The position numbers and the translations under genes were made by a program. DNA of 64,000 nt from Methanobacterium veterum. GTDB lineage: Archaea; Methanobacteriota; Methanobacteria; Methanobacteriales; Methanobacteriaceae. This document shows positions 22,015 through 32,212 of this stretch, piece by piece (within the stretch, counting starts at the first letter, position 1; every line of letters starts with the position of its first letter). The stretch lies in NCBI RefSeq assembly GCF_000745485.1, contig NZ_JQJK01000009.1, forward strand, positions 62,001 through 126,000, written 5' to 3'. The notes beneath the pieces were generated by a model. The model had not been told where the DNA came from. It saw only the letters and a list, made by a program, of their open reading frames with translations, and searched no databases.

Positions 22015-22941
22015 ATGTATCTTCAACTAACTATATTCATAATCATAATTGCAATAGTCATCGATGTCATATTTGGAGAATTACCTGCAAAAATACACCC
22101 TGTAGTCTGGATGGGGAAATTGATAGATTTTTTAAGTGGATATCTCACCAGCTACAGAAGTAAAATTTCCGGAATAATTTTAACATTCCTGGTTGTAATC
22201 ATTTTTACACTTGCAACCTATGTCTTACTCCATCTGTCAGCATTCAATTACATACTATACATTTTGATTTCTTCTATAATTTTATCGACTACATTTGCAA
22301 TTAAGGTCCTATTAACTTCTGCAGAAAATATGAAAAATGATATAGATCATAATATTGAAAAAGCGAGACAATCAATGTCTTTTCTTGTAAGCAGGAATAC
22401 AATGGAACTTAATGAAGAAGATCTGGTATCTGCAACAATAGAAACGCTCACTGAAAACATTACAGATTCTATTATAGCTCCCCTGTTTTATGCATTTATA
22501 TTTGGAGTTCCGGGGGCTGTTGTGTACCGAGTTATAAATACACTTGATGCCATGGTGGGCTACAAAACACCTGAAAAGATAAAAATAGGATGGTTTTCTG
22601 CAAAGTCAGATGATGTCTTGAATTTTATACCTGCAAGGATTACAGGGGTCTTTATTGTAATTGCAGCTGTGTTTTTAAGGTTAAACTGGAAAAATGCATA
22701 TAATATAATGAGAAGAGATGCAAGAAAACCAGAAAGCCCAAATTCAGGATTTTCTATGGCTGCAGCAGCTGGTGCTCTTGATATTAAACTTGAAAAAATA
22801 GGTTATTATGAGATAGGGGATGAATTAAGCCCATTAACAACTGAAAAAATTACAGAAGCAGTTTCACTGTCTAAAATAACGGTTTTATTATTTATTTTAG
22901 TTGCATCTGTTTTATTTGGGATTTTTACAGTTTTGATATGA
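22015..22941 (+). CDS. cbiB: Adenosylcobinamide-phosphate synthase CbiB/CobD
   Basis: Integral membrane enzyme of 308 residues that attaches the aminopropanol arm to adenosylcobyric acid late in corrinoid synthesis. The conserved N-terminal FGELPAKIHPVVWMGKLI, the loop ENITDSIIAPLFYAF and RVINTLDAMVGYK are all present, with several membrane segments. AGAGGAATTCA supports the ATG at 22015. It is the first gene on the right flank of the origin and would be copied early and co-directionally with the fork. Two other corrinoid genes, cbiG and cobJ, lie 4 and 10 kb further on. Confidence 0.93.
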   Translation: MYLQLTIFIIIIAIVIDVIFGELPAKIHPVVWMGKLIDFLSGYLTSYRSKISGIILTFLVVIIFTLATYVLLHLSAFNYILYILISSIILSTTFAIKVLLTSAENMKNDIDHNIEKARQSMSFLVSRNTMELNEEDLVSATIETLTENITDSIIAPLFYAFIFGVPGAVVYRVINTLDAMVGYKTPEKIKIGWFSAKSDDVLNFIPARITGVFIVIAAVFLRLNWKNAYNIMRRDARKPESPNSGFSMAAAAGALDIKLEKIGYYEIGDELSPLTTEKITEAVSLSKITVLLFILVASVLFGIFTVLI

Positions 22942-23386
22942 TTTATGGATTCATTTGTTTGTGAATTGTAATCCATTTATTATTTAGATTCTTTGCTATA
23001 CTCCTTTCACATATTTATGATTTTTTAAGAGTATACTGTAATTAATTAACCTGATATCTTATTTTTATCTTCTTTTGAGAATGTATTTTAATTTTTAATG
23101 ATTTTAGCTTGAATATATTTATATACAAATTTTTAAAGTAAATATCTGAATTATTATTTTTTATTAATAAGTATATTTATGATTATATTGGGCAATTTAC
23201 TATATGCTCCATGAATTTTATAAAAAAGAAGCCAGAAAAAAGAAGTTTATAATGATAATATGGTATGTTTTCATTTTATACATTGGATTTTATGACTTGT
23301 TTAAAAGTTTAGGCATTAATGTATTTAATCATTTATTTTAACTCATTTAACCTTATTAAATCATATTTAAATGTATATCATCTTTT
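22942..23386. other. Spacer between convergent cbiB and trkA
   Basis: AT-rich. Apart from one possible 45-codon gene at 23204 with a TATA-like box near 23112-23125, no coding frame, repeat or hairpin was noted. Confidence 0.5.
23204..23341 (+). CDS. Possible small membrane protein, 45 residues
   Basis: A short frame beginning ATG at 23204 and ending at 23341. The peptide starts MLHEFYKKEARKKKF, continues with one hydrophobic segment (IMIIWYVFILYIGFY) and ends NVFNHLF, the layout of a single-span small membrane protein with a basic N-terminus. A TATA-like sequence lies about 80 bp upstream. No good ribosome binding site is visible, so it may be chance. No homologue is recognised. Confidence 0.35.
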   Translation: MLHEFYKKEARKKKFIMIIWYVFILYIGFYDLFKSLGINVFNHLF

Positions 23387-24034
23387 TTATGTGAATAAAT
23401 CTATAACTTTTTTTATAGACCCTGTTTTTGCAAGGATCGAGATTTTAAATCCTCTTTCAAGGACAGTATCCATCATTGGAATTGTTATCTTCCCATTTTC
23501 ATGCAAGGACACTATGATATAGTCCTTGGTTGGACTTATATCACCTATTTTTTTACCAATAACTTTGTTATTTTCTACACTAACATCAAGTAATTCTGCG
23601 TCCCCTTTCCCTAAAACAACAAGATCTGCTATTTTTGGCCGTAATATTATTTTTTCAAGGTAACTGGCCGCAGTAAGCTCAGGACTTATCGCAAAATCAA
23701 TACCTGCATTTTTAAATGCTTTTGCATGGGTATGATCGCTTATTCTGGTGATAATTTTAGAAACATTGTAATCTTTAACAAGAATGCATGCCAGCAGGTT
23801 TGTTTCATCATTTCCAGTGGCTGCCACAAAAACATCTGCACTTTTTATATCTGCTTCTTCAAGTGTCTTTGTATCGGTGCCGTTACCACAGATAATCATA
23901 GCATCCAATTCTGAAGCAGCTTTTGAGCATAATTCTTCGTTATTTTCAATGAGTGTAACGTCCTGCCCATCTGAAATTAAAAAGGATGATAAGTTAAGTC
24001 CTACTCTTCCCCCGCCCATTACTATTACGTACAT
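23387..24034 (-). CDS. trkA: TrkA-family potassium uptake regulatory protein (RCK)
   Basis: Cytosolic regulator of 215 residues for a TrkH/KtrB-type K+ channel. An N-terminal Rossmann fold has GGGRVGLNL (about 8-16) and the acidic residue after strand 2 (LIEN) that selects NAD(H); the C-terminal 80 residues form an RCK_C domain. GGTG upstream supports the ATG at 24034. The channel subunit is not in the window. No odd features. Confidence 0.92.
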   Translation of the reverse strand: MYVIVMGGGRVGLNLSSFLISDGQDVTLIENNEELCSKAASELDAMIICGNGTDTKTLEEADIKSADVFVAATGNDETNLLACILVKDYNVSKIITRISDHTHAKAFKNAGIDFAISPELTAASYLEKIILRPKIADLVVLGKGDAELLDVSVENNKVIGKKIGDISPTKDYIIVSLHENGKITIPMMDTVLERGFKISILAKTGSIKKVIDLFT

Positions 24035-24431
24035 GGATACACCAAGATATAATTCTAAATAAATCTCGATTGTGAATTTTTATTTACCATTACCCATACG
24101 CTTTTCTTAGCTAAGTATTAAATTTATTTGCAGATGTAATATATTTTACTCTTTTCTATATTTGAAAAAAGTTTCAAAGAAGACTATTTAAGATTATTAA
24201 TAGGGTTAATTTTAATTTTACCTATTTATTCATGTTTATATGATATATATGGTTTAATTTTTGAAAAAATAGAATATATAATAAATAAATTAAAATTATG
24301 ATGGTATTAGTTAATTATTTTAAAAATTAAGTTGTTATAAAGCATATAAATAAGCATTCCTTGAGATTTATATCTTATTAATGGCAATTACTTAATTTTT
24401 ACGAGTTTAAAAAAATAAAAATTTAGAATGG
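24035..24431. other. Gene-free AT-rich spacer
   Basis: Nearly 400 bases between trkA and the small secreted protein gene. Only the trkA promoter and the downstream end of the secreted-protein transcript are expected; no frame, repeat or hairpin stands out. Confidence 0.5.
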
Positions 24432-24818
24432 TTAAGATGTCATTGATCTTAACACATATTTAAAATAGGAGAAATAGAACTTGTAAACGCTCCAAGAAGT
24501 GTAGATATATTTTGTATTATATGAATTACCCCAGTCAGTACGTTGAAGAACAGTCATTTTGATTTTATTAGATGAAGGCTTAGTTAAATCAATCTGCAAC
24601 TTTCCATCCTTCCCATTCTTATATTTAATATAAACATAGGTTCTATAATGAGATGCACTAATTTTGTAAGTAACATATGTCATAGACCCATAACAATGAA
24701 ATTTAGTGCTGTACACATTATGCGTGTTTTTATCTACTGATGTAGCTGCTGATGCAGGAGAAGCTAAAAGTAAACCTGCAATTAGCAAAATTCCAACTAT
24801 TAATATTTTTTGTTTCAT
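24432..24818 (-). CDS. Small secreted hypothetical protein
   Basis: Protein of 128 residues with a clear Sec signal peptide (basic start MKQK, hydrophobic core, ASPASA cleavage region near residue 24). The mature part is short, basic, rich in Tyr, Thr and Lys and probably all-beta, with a repeated KISxSHYRTYVYIKY-like texture. AAGGGGGATG lies upstream of the ATG at 24818 on the minus strand, a strong ribosome site. No family is recognised. A role at the cell surface or pseudomurein wall is the only reasonable inference. Confidence 0.75.
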   Translation of the reverse strand: MKQKILIVGILLIAGLLLASPASAATSVDKNTHNVYSTKFHCYGSMTYVTYKISASHYRTYVYIKYKNGKDGKLQIDLTKPSSNKIKMTVLQRTDWGNSYNTKYIYTSWSVYKFYFSYFKYVLRSMTS

Positions 24819-25083
24819 AATACATCCCCCTTCAATAACAATATTTTTAACAAGTCATATTTAAATTTTTATTAATTAGAGCATAAATGAGCAAATAAAT
24901 TTAAAAAAAATATTTATTAGGCTTCTTTTAATTATAATTATTTAAATTTTTTTTAATTCATCACAAATAAGATTAAAATGCATGTTATTTATTATGAAAT
25001 GCTTAATATTAGTGAATTTATGTAAGAAAAGTTTATTTAAGAGATAATTCAATATTTGGTTTGCTAATAAAAGGTGATATATA

Positions 25084-25964
25084 ATGGAAACATTTCTTGA
25101 TCAAGCTCGTAAAGGTAAAACAAGTTTAATAAGGTATATTATTGGAATATTTATTATTTATTTTTTTATTTATATTGTTGGCGCTGCAGTACAGTTCATC
25201 GTTGCAATGGCCTTTGGATCATCAGTTAATCTTGGAACACTTAACATCAGTTCAATCACCCGCTGGCCTATTTTGTGGTTACCATGTGTCCTGCAATTTG
25301 TGGAATAATTGGAGTGTTCATAAGCGTCCGTTATGTGCATCAAAGACCATTTTCTACACTTATAACTCCCTTTAAAAATATCAACGTGAAGCCTATTCTT
25401 TATGGCTTTGGATTTTTTTTACTGCTTTTAATCCTTTCAGATGTTCTTTTATATGGATTGAATTCATCAAACATCCAGTTTAACGGTAATAATATTTCAC
25501 AGTTCTTATACTTCCTGCCGTTCATCTTGGTGCTGATACCACTTCAAACTACTAGCGAAGAGCTCACTTACAGAGGCTACTGGATGCAGGGAACCGGGCT
25601 ATTAACCAGAAATTTTTTAGTGCTAGCACTGATAAACGGTATTTTATTCCTGTTACCCCATATAGTAAACCCTGAAATCAGTGCAGGTGGAATTCTAGCA
25701 ATGGTTTATTATGTAGTAGTTGGATTCTCCTTAGCATTTATCACTCTTAAAAGCGGAACACTAGAGCTAGCTATTGGTATGCATGCTGCTAATAATATCT
25801 ATGAATCAGCTATTATTCATCCTCAAGCTTCAATTCTGCAAACACCATCGCTATTTACCCAGGCAGCAATAGATCCTGCTTATGAACTCATAAGTATTGC
25901 AGTCATAATGATGATATTTTATTTAGTAACATTCCGGGTTAAACCTGAATGGAAAAGGTGTTAA
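25084..25964 (+). pseudogene. CPBP-family membrane protease, interrupted by a frameshift
   Basis: Two overlapping frames together make one CPBP (Abi/CAAX-like) intramembrane protease of about 290 residues. The first runs from the ATG at 25084 and breaks at about 25271-25275; the second continues in another frame as VVTMCPAICGIIGVF to 25964. Adding one T to the run in ATTTTG would restore a continuous reading (PIFVVTMCPA). The second part has all family motifs: EELTYRGYW (paired Glu and Arg), FLLPHIVNP and HAANN. Either the gene is a recent pseudogene or the base is missing from the assembly; the remainder shows no decay, which favours a recent or artefactual change. Bacterial homologues act in peptide maturation or immunity; archaeal roles are unknown. 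Confidence 0.8.
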
Positions 25965-26481
25965 ACCTTTTTTCTATTCATTATGCAATTAATTTAATTT
26001 TCATTTTTTGCAGCTTTTATTGTGTTTTATTAATCTAAAAAAAGGATAAATAGCCGTTTATACATTTTTTACGTTCAATAGTAATATTACAACCGGTATA
26101 ATTTTGATTTTAAAAAATGAATGGGGTCATGTCCTTGAAAAACGTGATCCATAATAGATTACTCGCTTATAGCTGATATTCAGCAGCGTTTTCTAAATAT
26201 TTCAGCTCCAGCCCGATTAACATCAATAAGCCCATAAAATTTAGTGGAATATGCTTTATTTTTGTCAATTTCGATTAAACTTTCCTGTACTTTTAAAAAT
26301 TTAGATTAATGTTATAATAAATTAAACTGCTATTTAAATTCAAAACGAAGCATATCATGAAATTTTAAAGTGGTATGACTTCACTCTATACCAAACAATA
26401 TTTTAATGTAGAAAACTTATTTTATATATGATATCTGTTTAGAAGTTACATTTTAATTAAAGTAAAACCGGAGATTTTTCT
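25965..26481. other. Gene-free spacer before cbiG
   Basis: About 517 bases. The part near 26130-26240 has more G+C than usual for spacers here and may be an old gene remnant, but no recognisable reading was found. The final 60 bases hold a TATA-like stretch (TTTTATATATGAT near 26420). Confidence 0.45.
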
Positions 26482-27477
26482 TTGAAAATTGCTATAATCA
26501 CCATAACCACGAATTCTCAGGATATTGCGTCTAAAATCAGGGAAAATCTTGCAGATGATCCTACAATAACTGGTGTGGATATATTCCATAAAAATGTTAA
26601 AAAGACATTACAATCTGTATTCAGCAAATATGATTGTATAATTGGCATAATGGCATCTGGAATTATGGTAAGAAATATCTGCGGATTACTTGAAAATAAA
26701 CTGGAAGATCCTGCAGTCCTGGTCATGGACGACGCTGGAAAACATGTTATAAGCTTACTTTCAGGTCATTTTGGCGGTGCCAATGAAATTACAAAGAAAA
26801 TTGCAGAAATTACGGGTGCTGATCCAGTTATAACAACAGCTACAGATGTACATGGCAAATTAGGGATAGATTCACTTGCAAAAAAATATTATCTGGATAT
26901 TGAAAATCCTGGAGGAATAAAAAGTATAAATTCTGCTTTGGTCCAGGGGGAATTTCCTGAACTGCTGGTTCCATTAAGGTTTAATTTTGTTTCAGATGAT
27001 CCACAGGTTAAATCTTCTTATAATTTAGTTGAGTCTGGTGAAAATAATTTTAAAGTGTTATTTGGAGATACTGAAATTATTTTAAAACCTAAAAAGTTTG
27101 CAGTTGGTATAGGTGCACGAAGAGATATTTCAAAAGAAAATGTTGAAGGTGCAATTACAAGTGCAATGAATACTCTCAATTTACCAGTTGCAAGAATAGA
27201 TGTAATTTCAACAGGTGAAATGAAAAGGAATGAGGAGGGTATAATTGAAGTGGTTTCTGAATTTAACATACCCCTTGAAATAATTCCTTTAGATGAATTA
27301 AAAAAATTTAACTATGATGGATATTCAAAATCATCATTTGTTAAGAAAAAATTTGGTATTTATGGAGTTTGTGAGCCTGTTGCTTTAATAACTGCTGGAG
27401 GAAATTCTAGGCTTGTATTAAAGAAAACATCATTTAATGGGGTTACTGTAGCCATTGCTGTGGCTTCTAAAGGCTAA
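26482..27477 (+). CDS. cbiG: Cobalt-precorrin-5A hydrolase CbiG
   Basis: Protein of 331 residues that opens the delta-lactone ring of cobalt-precorrin 5A and releases the C20 unit as acetaldehyde, a step of the anaerobic corrinoid pathway. The N-terminal domain has GIMASGIMVR and the hallmark LLSGHFGGANE; the C-terminal CbiG_C domain begins near KFAVGIGARRDIS and ends KTSFNGVTVAIA. The start is TTG 26482, with CGGAGA about 8 nt upstream and no ATG alternative at the expected place. With cbiB and cobJ nearby it belongs to a dispersed corrinoid set near the origin. Confidence 0.92.
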   Translation: MKIAIITITTNSQDIASKIRENLADDPTITGVDIFHKNVKKTLQSVFSKYDCIIGIMASGIMVRNICGLLENKLEDPAVLVMDDAGKHVISLLSGHFGGANEITKKIAEITGADPVITTATDVHGKLGIDSLAKKYYLDIENPGGIKSINSALVQGEFPELLVPLRFNFVSDDPQVKSSYNLVESGENNFKVLFGDTEIILKPKKFAVGIGARRDISKENVEGAITSAMNTLNLPVARIDVISTGEMKRNEEGIIEVVSEFNIPLEIIPLDELKKFNYDGYSKSSFVKKKFGIYGVCEPVALITAGGNSRLVLKKTSFNGVTVAIAVASKG

Positions 27478-27679
27478 AAAGTTAAATTTATGTCAGTATA
27501 AAGTAAGTTGTATTATTTTCTATATGAAGTTCATAGGGGAAATCTTAAATTTTTCAAATTCAAATAGAAACAGGTGAATTATTGAAATACCAAAAGGTTT
27601 TTAGTTTATCAAATATAAAAAATAATAGTTAGATTATTTTATGAATTCTTTTATCTAAAAATATTATGGAGGTCACATT

Positions 27680-27934
27680 ATGAATGAAGAGGCATTTGAT
27701 CGTGTTAATCAGATATTACAACATATAATGGAAGATACAAGCGTTCCTAGGAATATTAGGAGAGCAGCAGAAGAATCTAAGGATATATTGGCAAAAGATG
27801 ATGAAGAACCTACTATCCGTGCAAGTACTGTAATTTCAATACTTGACGAAATTAGTAATGATCCAAATATTCCAATACATGCAAGAACCCTTATATGGAA
27901 TGTTTTAAGCGAACTAGAGTCTGTTAGAGACTGA
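27680..27934 (+). CDS. UPF0147 family protein
   Basis: Small acidic helical protein of 84 residues matching the archaeal UPF0147 family in length and in the pattern [19 protein letters not shown] and [16 protein letters not shown]. The two halves look like related helical hairpins ([10 protein letters not shown] and [10 protein letters not shown]), suggesting an internal duplication. The function is unknown. A strong GGAGGT precedes the ATG at 27680. It stands alone between cbiG and a repeat-rich spacer. Confidence 0.9.
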   Translation: MNEEAFDRVNQILQHIMEDTSVPRNIRRAAEESKDILAKDDEEPTIRASTVISILDEISNDPNIPIHARTLIWNVLSELESVRD

Positions 27935-28808
27935 ATTTAATTTTAAATAAATATTAACTTAATTTAGCTACTTTTGATTGATGTCAGCATAGGTAACTTA
28001 CCGTTATTTTCAGCTGATATTTTCTCAAAACTTTCTTTTTTAGATATATGCTGTTTTCACTTTTAATTTTTAGTTTAAGTGAATTATTTATCTTTTAAAC
28101 ATTGTAACTCTCTAATTAACTTAATAATCTAATTTAAGGTAATTTACTTATTTTTTGATAATATGGGCTAAGTTGATAAAATAAATTAATTAACTTAATC
28201 TAATTTAAGATAATATGTTTTTTTGAATAATATTGTAATGTTAAAAGTAAATTAAGGTTTTAGAAGGCATTGTAAATTAATTATTTTATCTAGTTTAAGT
28301 CCAAATTTGGGCTTTATTTTACTATTTGTCAGTGTATTTTGTCTGACTTGGGCTTTATTTTACTATTTGTCAGTGTATTTTGTCTGAAAATAGGCTTATT
28401 TTACTGTTTTTGTTAGTATTTAATCTTAGATTTGGACTTTATTCTACTAATTTCTGTCAAATATTTAATCCAATTTAGGTTTATTCTACTTTCATATATT
28501 AGTCCAAAATTTAGACTTTATTTTAAATAATTCTTGTCCTATTGGTCCAAATTTTAGACTTTATTTTGCTAGTTCATGCCAATATATTTAATTCAAATTT
28601 TGGATAATATGACTTTGTTTCTATTTATTCAGTTATAGCAATATTAATTTTGTAAAATGATCTTATATAAATCTTATTTGTCACTTAAGAGCAATATTGC
28701 CTTAATGGAACAATTAATAGACGTTAATACGCCGTTAAAATAGTTAAGATTATATACTATGAAACTTATTAATCAAAATCATGAATTGTTATAATTGGAT
28801 GTGATGAT
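27935..28808. other. Long AT-rich spacer with degenerate tandem repeats
   Basis: No coding frame in 874 bases. Between about 28110 and 28600 it consists of short degenerate tandem repeats. The clearest, two 41-bp units, is listed separately. TATA-like sequences near 28750 would serve the following secreted-protein gene. Confidence 0.6.
28307..28388. repeat. Two nearly identical 41-bp tandem units
   Basis: The units start at 28307 and 28348 and both begin TTGGGCTTTATTTTACTATT. At least four weaker relatives, recognisable by GACTTTATTNTACTA or GTCCAAATTTTAGAC, follow to about 28600. No protein or hairpin is encoded. Confidence 0.8.
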
Positions 28809-29675
28809 GTGAAAGTGTTAATGGCAATTTTTCTTGTAATCTTGATGATAGGAGTGGCACCGGCATTTGCAGTAGATTCTCCTGTAGATCAGCAAACCGT
28901 CGCTTCTACAGCAGTTAAACAAACCAATAATGATATTAAAGGTATATCTCAAGTATTAAACTCATCTAATAATGATAGGGTAACATTTGATGTTTCAGAT
29001 CCAGAAGATGAAGATAGCGGTTATATTGATGGATATGACGATGATGGTAACTATATTGGCAATTATACAGTGATAGATCCATCAGATTTAGAATGTATAT
29101 CGGATGATCAGCCGGATGAAACTGATAATTACGCCGTTAGTTCATTTAATATCCCTGGCGAAGATATTGAATACATAGATGAACCAGATAGCAATAATAT
29201 GGTTGAATCCGCAAGTATGGATGAATTTGATGATATAGGTAATGATTTGTTGGAAATATTAGATACTGTTGATGAAGACGCTGGTTATCTGGATGAACTT
29301 GATGTATCAAGTCCGTCAGATGAAGATAATTTCGATGAGTTAAACGCAGATGATCAGCTTGATGAAGATGAATATGGCATGTTCACGGAATTAAGTATTG
29401 AATTTGGATATGATGGTTCCTATGATATAGATCAATTAAATGAGAGTCAAGATAATGATGTAAATGAATTAGATAATGGTAATTGTACTGTAATTGATTC
29501 ATCAGATGTTCCATTATCTGAAGATACATCGCAGATAAGTACAAATGTATCCACCAATTGTAAACCCCTAATTGTAACCATTGTTAATGGTTTGTGTGGA
29601 GTAGTACAGGCAACGCTAGAAAAATTAGGTAATGTATGTATGATATTGGGAAATGAGCTTGAAACAATATTCTAG
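28809..29675 (+). CDS. Secreted, extremely acidic hypothetical protein
   Basis: Protein of 288 residues with an N-terminal signal peptide (MKVLMAIFLVILMIG, cleavage after APAFA near residue 21). The mature chain is dominated by Asp, Glu, Ser and Asn, with about a quarter acidic residues and motif echoes such as GYIDGYDDDGNYIG, VIDPSDLE, VIDSSDVP and DEDAGYLDELD. The last 40 residues turn hydrophobic with two Cys (NGLCGVVQ, GNVCMIL) and may anchor or dimerise the chain. The GTG at 28809 has GTGATGAT upstream. It may bind Ca2+ or other cations at the surface; that is inference from composition. A strong hairpin terminator follows. Confidence 0.7.
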   Translation: MKVLMAIFLVILMIGVAPAFAVDSPVDQQTVASTAVKQTNNDIKGISQVLNSSNNDRVTFDVSDPEDEDSGYIDGYDDDGNYIGNYTVIDPSDLECISDDQPDETDNYAVSSFNIPGEDIEYIDEPDSNNMVESASMDEFDDIGNDLLEILDTVDEDAGYLDELDVSSPSDEDNFDELNADDQLDEDEYGMFTELSIEFGYDGSYDIDQLNESQDNDVNELDNGNCTVIDSSDVPLSEDTSQISTNVSTNCKPLIVTIVNGLCGVVQATLEKLGNVCMILGNELETIF

Positions 29676-29792
29676 GTCCTAACTATTGTATATCACAGAT
29701 TCACCCGTCATTACTACGAAAGATAGGATATCTAGGTTGAAAGCGAATTCCATACCAAACAAAAAAAAAACATGACTTAATTAACTCCACAT

Positions 29793-29827
29793 GGCAGAGA
29801 ACTTTCTCCGTTCTCTGCCTTATTTTT
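29793..29827. terminator. Hairpin with T-run between convergent genes
   Basis: A perfect 10-bp stem, GGCAGAGAAC at 29793-29802 and GTTCTCTGCC at 29810-29819 with a 7-nt loop, followed by TTATTTTT and preceded by a long A-run. It lies between the acidic-protein gene and the convergent fucA and could terminate both. Confidence 0.7.
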
Positions 29828-29867
29828 AATAAATTTAAAATGAAAAAATCTTGAATCAATTTTAAAA

Positions 29868-30467
29868 TTAGACTGATATATCAGAATTTAAACTTAAAGT
29901 GTGGGCAATATACTGTATTTTAGCAATATCTTCTATAAATTCCGCAAGAAGAGTTGCTTCATCAAGATTAACACCTGCAGCAACTGTTCCATGATTTTTC
30001 AGTACCACTGCATCGTTGTCTTTCATCATGAAAGCAGTGTCTTTAGCAAGTTCTCCGCTTCCTGGTGCTGAATACTTCACGTATGGAATATAAGGAGTTT
30101 CAATAGGTCCAAATCCTTCCAATCTTTTTAATTTTTTGCCTGACATTGAAAAACCAGTTGCAAATGGCGAATGTGAATGTACAATACTATTTATGTCATT
30201 TCTTTCCCTATAGATTCCAAGGTGCAGAAAAGTCTCCATAGATGGTTTTTTATCTCCCTCAAGCATATTTCCATCCATATCTATTATAATAATATCGTCT
30301 GATTCCACGTTTCTTTTGGCAATACCGCTTCTTGTAATTGCAACTTTTGATATTCCTTCTTCATAAAATCTACAGCTTATATTTCCAGATTTTCCAGGTA
30401 CAAGACCCTTTTTGTAAACATAATGTGAAGTATCAACTAATCCTTTTATAATTAGATTTTTATCCAT
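29868..30467 (-). CDS. fucA: Class II aldolase, L-fuculose-1-phosphate aldolase type
   Basis: Zn2+-dependent aldolase of 199 residues. In methanogens this enzyme is thought to make lactaldehyde from fuculose phosphate for coenzyme F420 synthesis. Catalytic Glu E78 (PSMETF), Zn ligands H97 and H99 (VHSHSPFA) and H159 (LKNHGT) are visible, as is the phosphate-binding GKSGNIS near residue 25. AAGTGATTT supports the ATG at 30467. It lies 104 bp downstream of polB on the same strand and may be cotranscribed with it. Confidence 0.9.
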   Translation of the reverse strand: MDKNLIIKGLVDTSHYVYKKGLVPGKSGNISCRFYEEGISKVAITRSGIAKRNVESDDIIIIDMDGNMLEGDKKPSMETFLHLGIYRERNDINSIVHSHSPFATGFSMSGKKLKRLEGFGPIETPYIPYVKYSAPGSGELAKDTAFMMKDNDAVVLKNHGTVAAGVNLDEATLLAEFIEDIAKIQYIAHTLSLNSDISV

Positions 30468-30571
30468 TTAAATCACTTGAATATAATGTCTTTTTATTTA
30501 TAATTTATTAATTAGCTATTTTAAAAATGTAGTCAATGAAAATAATAAATTTATGTGAAGTTATTTCACAT

Positions 30572-32065
30572 TTAAGCAAATTTTAATAGTTTAAATGATC
30601 CTTTATGTATCACGGGGACTTCTGCACATGTTGGCACGATGTTGTAGATTTTCTGAAACTCTGTTTGGGATTGAAAAGTCCCTGAATTTATCAGATGAAT
30701 GCCTTTATGTCTTTTATATGCATTAATATGCACATGCCCTGTATGGAATATATCTGGAACTTCTTTTATGACGAGATGGTCTTCATATTCCGATGCAAGG
30801 GGGGTTCTTTCCCCATATATGGGTGCTAAATGCCTTTTTTCTATCAGTTCAGTCATTACCAAATCTGTCCGCTGGTGGGAAAACCCTTTAACAGACATAG
30901 CCATGTCATCAAAGCTTCTTCCGTGATATATGAGTGTATTGATCCCGTCTAAACTTACAACTCCGGGATTACTTACAAATTCTGCATTTTTAAGTTCATA
31001 AAGTGACTTTGCGTATGTTTCTGGAAGCGCAGGCTGTGGCTCAGCTAATCTTACTGCATCGTGGTTTCCAGGGGATATTATTATTTTAATGTCGCTTCGA
31101 ACATCTCCAAGAAGTCTTGCAGCTTCGTCGTACTGTTCATAAATATCTTTTATAGTGAGTTCTTTTTCCTGGTTTGGGTATATACCAATTCCATCAACTG
31201 TATCTCCACCTAAAACTAGATATTTAACATCGTTGGCGATTTCCTGCTGGTTATCATCACCAAAATCTCCGTTTATCCATTTTATAAATCTATTAAATGC
31301 ATCTTCAAGAAAAGTAGAACTGCCTATGTGGACATCAGAAATAAAAACTGCTCCAAAATCCATTGGTTTTTCATCGATTCTGGGAACTCCTGGCTGTATA
31401 ATATCTGAAGCTATTACTAATGTTCCTTTTTTACTTCCAATTATACCAATAACTTCATCTCTTACAATTTTCTCAGCTTTTTCATAGAGCTGACCGCTTT
31501 CATTATGTACAAGAACACTAATACTTCCAGTTTCATCTTCTAATTCTATTATTTTATGACTGTTTTTGGTATTTTTGATGTCATTTACCATTCCTATTAT
31601 TTTGATGACTTCTTCGTTCTTACCTATTCTATTAATAGGGCGGTGATCCTTTAATTCCCTTCTTTTATTTAAAATATTATGTAATTGTTCATATCTGCTG
31701 TTAAAATAAGTGATAAAGTCCTTAACTTCCCCGCTTGTATATGATTTTTTAGTGGTATCCTGGATCACGTGAAAATCAAATGGCCTTCCAGTTTGGAATT
31801 TACTCTGGGAGACCGTAGTGGGATTTATATCCACATTTTCAGGGATAATCTCACTGTTTATTTCTCCTTTTAAACCATTTTTTTCTAGATATTGATCCAG
31901 AATATCTTCAGTTAAAACAATTATATTCTGATTAGAGTATACTAGATCCTCTATTAATGATTCTGTGAATTCAATAGAATTTTCTTGAGTTATTATGCGT
32001 TCATATGCTTTATCGTTTATCAAAATGTTGGCATTGGTGAACTTTAAAATGATATCATCGCTCAT
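30572..32065 (-). CDS. polB: DNA polymerase D small subunit DP1 (3'-5' exonuclease)
   Basis: Protein of 497 residues, the proofreading subunit of the euryarchaeal replicative polymerase PolD. A disordered, acidic N-terminus is followed by an OB fold (around [13 protein letters not shown]) and a calcineurin-like phosphoesterase domain with [24 protein letters not shown] and TGHVHINAY, so the nuclease metal ligands are complete. The start at 32065 has GGGGTAG upstream; a TTG five codons earlier overlaps it. The large subunit DP2 is not in the window. It lies about 10 kb from the origin, in keeping with other replication genes here. Confidence 0.94.
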   Translation of the reverse strand: MSDDIILKFTNANILINDKAYERIITQENSIEFTESLIEDLVYSNQNIIVLTEDILDQYLEKNGLKGEINSEIIPENVDINPTTVSQSKFQTGRPFDFHVIQDTTKKSYTSGEVKDFITYFNSRYEQLHNILNKRRELKDHRPINRIGKNEEVIKIIGMVNDIKNTKNSHKIIELEDETGSISVLVHNESGQLYEKAEKIVRDEVIGIIGSKKGTLVIASDIIQPGVPRIDEKPMDFGAVFISDVHIGSSTFLEDAFNRFIKWINGDFGDDNQQEIANDVKYLVLGGDTVDGIGIYPNQEKELTIKDIYEQYDEAARLLGDVRSDIKIIISPGNHDAVRLAEPQPALPETYAKSLYELKNAEFVSNPGVVSLDGINTLIYHGRSFDDMAMSVKGFSHQRTDLVMTELIEKRHLAPIYGERTPLASEYEDHLVIKEVPDIFHTGHVHINAYKRHKGIHLINSGTFQSQTEFQKIYNIVPTCAEVPVIHKGSFKLLKFA

Positions 32066-32212
32066 GACTACCCCGTGCAAAGCTTTTTGTATGTATATTT
32101 ATAACATCATATTATAATATTAATCTAATTTAACTCACAAAACTAAGTTAATCAATTTTAAAAATTCATGTTAAGAAAGTATACTAAAATAAATTATTTA
32201 AGGTGATAAAAT

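Noticed and set aside
26130..26260. Remnant of a transposase or TnpB-like gene on the minus strand (peptide LIDVNRAGAEIFRKRC)
   Set aside because: Only about 26 codons are open, the resemblance is by eye, and no terminal repeats or zinc-finger motif are present.
27582..27632. Tiny frame of 16 codons behind CAGGTGA upstream of the UPF0147 gene, a possible leader peptide
   Set aside because: Too short to support, no attenuator-like hairpins nearby, and TTG start.
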